A stretch of 64,000 nt of DNA from Herbidospora solisilvae (GTDB taxonomy: Bacteria > Actinomycetota > Actinomycetes > Streptosporangiales > Streptosporangiaceae), in NCBI RefSeq assembly GCF_009901565.1, contig NZ_WXEW01000008.1, positions 62,001 through 126,000 of the forward strand, read 5' to 3'. The notes below the pieces were generated by a model, which did no database searches, was not told where the DNA came from, and worked only from the letters and a program-made list of their open reading frames with translations. Both the position numbers and the translations under genes were made by a program. Below, in pieces: positions 63,151 through 64,000 of the stretch (within the stretch, counting starts at the first letter, position 1; every line of letters begins with the position of its first letter).

Positions 63151-64000
63151 GGATGATTCGCCGGTTGAAATGGCCGGCCATGGCGGGGCTGGCCGTGCTG
63201 GCCTACCTCACGCTGCGGGACGCTCTCCCGTCACCGTCCGAGGTGTGGGATGTGATCGCCGCGGCCGACGCCAACTGGCTGCTGGTCGCGGCGGTGTTCC
63301 AACTGCTGGCCATGGCGGTCTTCGCGCGGTTCTTCCGCAGGCTGCTGGCGCTGGGCGGGGTCCGGGTCTCCCGGCCCCGCATCCTGGCCGTCACCTTCGC
63401 CCGCAACGCCGTGGCGGGGTCGCTGCCGGCCGGGCCGGTGGTGTCGGTGGCGTACACGACGCAGGTCTTCACCAAGCTCGGGGCCGGGAAGCGGCTGATC
63501 GCGGCGGTGCTGGTGCTGGCGGCGGCCTACTCGGGCGGCACGTTCGGGGTGCTGGCCCTGGTGGCCCTGGTCTTCTCGCCGGAGACCCGGGTGGTCACGC
63601 TGATCGCGGTCGGCGGGGTGATCGCGGTCGCCGTGCTGGTGTTCAAGGCCGGGCATCTGCTCGACCGCGTGCCCAAGGTCGCCGGGCAGCTCCGGGCCAC
63701 CTTCAACACGGTCGGCGGCACCCGCCGCGACCATCTGCGGCTGGCCCATCTGGCGCTGCTGAACTGGGTGCTCGACGTCGTCAGCCTCGGGGCGGTGTGC
63801 GTCGCGATCGAGGCGACCGCCAACCCCCACACGGTGCTGCTGGGCTTCGTCGCGGCCAAGACGGCCGCCGCGCTGGCGGTGGTGCCGGGCGGGCTCGGGG
63901 TCGCCGAGGTCGGGATGGCGGCCACGTACATCGCGGCCGGGATGTCGGGCGGGCAGGCGGCGGCGGTCGTGCTGCTCTACCGGCTGGTGTCGTACTGGAT
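63147..64000 (+). CDS. Flippase-like / LPG-synthase TM-region protein, 3' partial
   Basis: This frame is open to the window edge. It begins with the GTG overlapping the preceding stop (an ATG two codons later is possible). The 284 visible residues hold six or more helices. The pattern of the LPG_synthase_TM/UPF0104 family is clear: FFRRLLALGGVRVSRPRIL with FARNAVAGSLPAGPV, and near the end VPGGLGVAEVGMAATYIAAG. Such proteins flip or modify lipids in the envelope. Cotranscription with the TetR-controlled gene is implied. Confidence 0.82.
   Translation, partial: MRMIRRLKWPAMAGLAVLAYLTLRDALPSPSEVWDVIAAADANWLLVAAVFQLLAMAVFARFFRRLLALGGVRVSRPRILAVTFARNAVAGSLPAGPVVSVAYTTQVFTKLGAGKRLIAAVLVLAAAYSGGTFGVLALVALVFSPETRVVTLIAVGGVIAVAVLVFKAGHLLDRVPKVAGQLRATFNTVGGTRRDHLRLAHLALLNWVLDVVSLGAVCVAIEATANPHTVLLGFVAAKTAAALAVVPGGLGVAEVGMAATYIAAGMSGGQAAAVVLLYRLVSYW

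Overview
This is a 64 kb stretch of an actinobacterial chromosome. It has very high GC with strong third-position GC, frequent GTG starts, a Cys-zinc L33 protein, a SARP regulator, a LAL (LuxR) regulator and a PKD/LamG secretome. The gene families and order (korAB beside a partial nuo operon, yajQ and tRNA-Tyr, then tRNA-Thr, tRNA-Met, rpmG, hadA and hadB) suggest a Streptosporangiales or Streptomyces-like actinomycete; no marker in the window fixes the genus.

Layout. 1-6.4 kb: a cell-surface block with a partial beta-helix protein, a 1397-residue secreted propeller/LamG/PKD protein and the dTDP-rhamnose enzyme RfbC. 6.4-9.5 kb: korB and korA on the minus strand, preceded by a previously unmarked 27-residue leader peptide. 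9.5-21.9 kb: a secreted polysaccharide deacetylase, then a complex I operon with nuoA, B, C, H, I, J, K, L, M and N but no nuoD, E, F or G. It is interrupted on the opposite strand by a membrane Ser/Thr kinase and a helix-hairpin-helix protein that share one membrane module. The adjacency suggests that KorAB-reduced ferredoxin feeds the partial complex I. 21.9-26.7 kb: an HtpX-like protease, a PNPOx-fold protein, a secreted propeller, a duplicated membrane protein with a likely frameshift, yajQ, a GNAT protein and tRNA-Tyr.

26.7-39.6 kb is a mixed accessory-looking block: GAF protein, orphan histidine kinase, purC, DUF302, VOC, a UvrA paralogue, a degenerate 42-nt repeat array, an FG-GAP protein, a frameshifted small gene, a SARP-ATPase regulator and a hemerythrin. 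39.7-45.2 kb returns to conserved order: small conserved protein, lipoprotein, tRNA-Thr, tRNA-Met, rpmG, two MaoC-type dehydratases, a glycosyltransferase, murB, and a yybP-ykoY (manganese) riboswitch in front of a GDT1/TMEM165 transporter.

45.2-64 kb: a LAL regulator; a deoC-aldehyde dehydrogenase operon whose second dehydrogenase lacks its catalytic half; an XRE-ImmA/IrrE gene followed by a decayed PIN gene; an amidase; an SPFH/ribbon-helix-helix operon with a palindromic operator; a secreted lipid-carrier-like protein; HrpB; a short Rho paralogue; Nudix and LURP-like genes; and a TetR gene divergent from membrane genes across two matching operators. The final gene (flippase-like) runs off the window.
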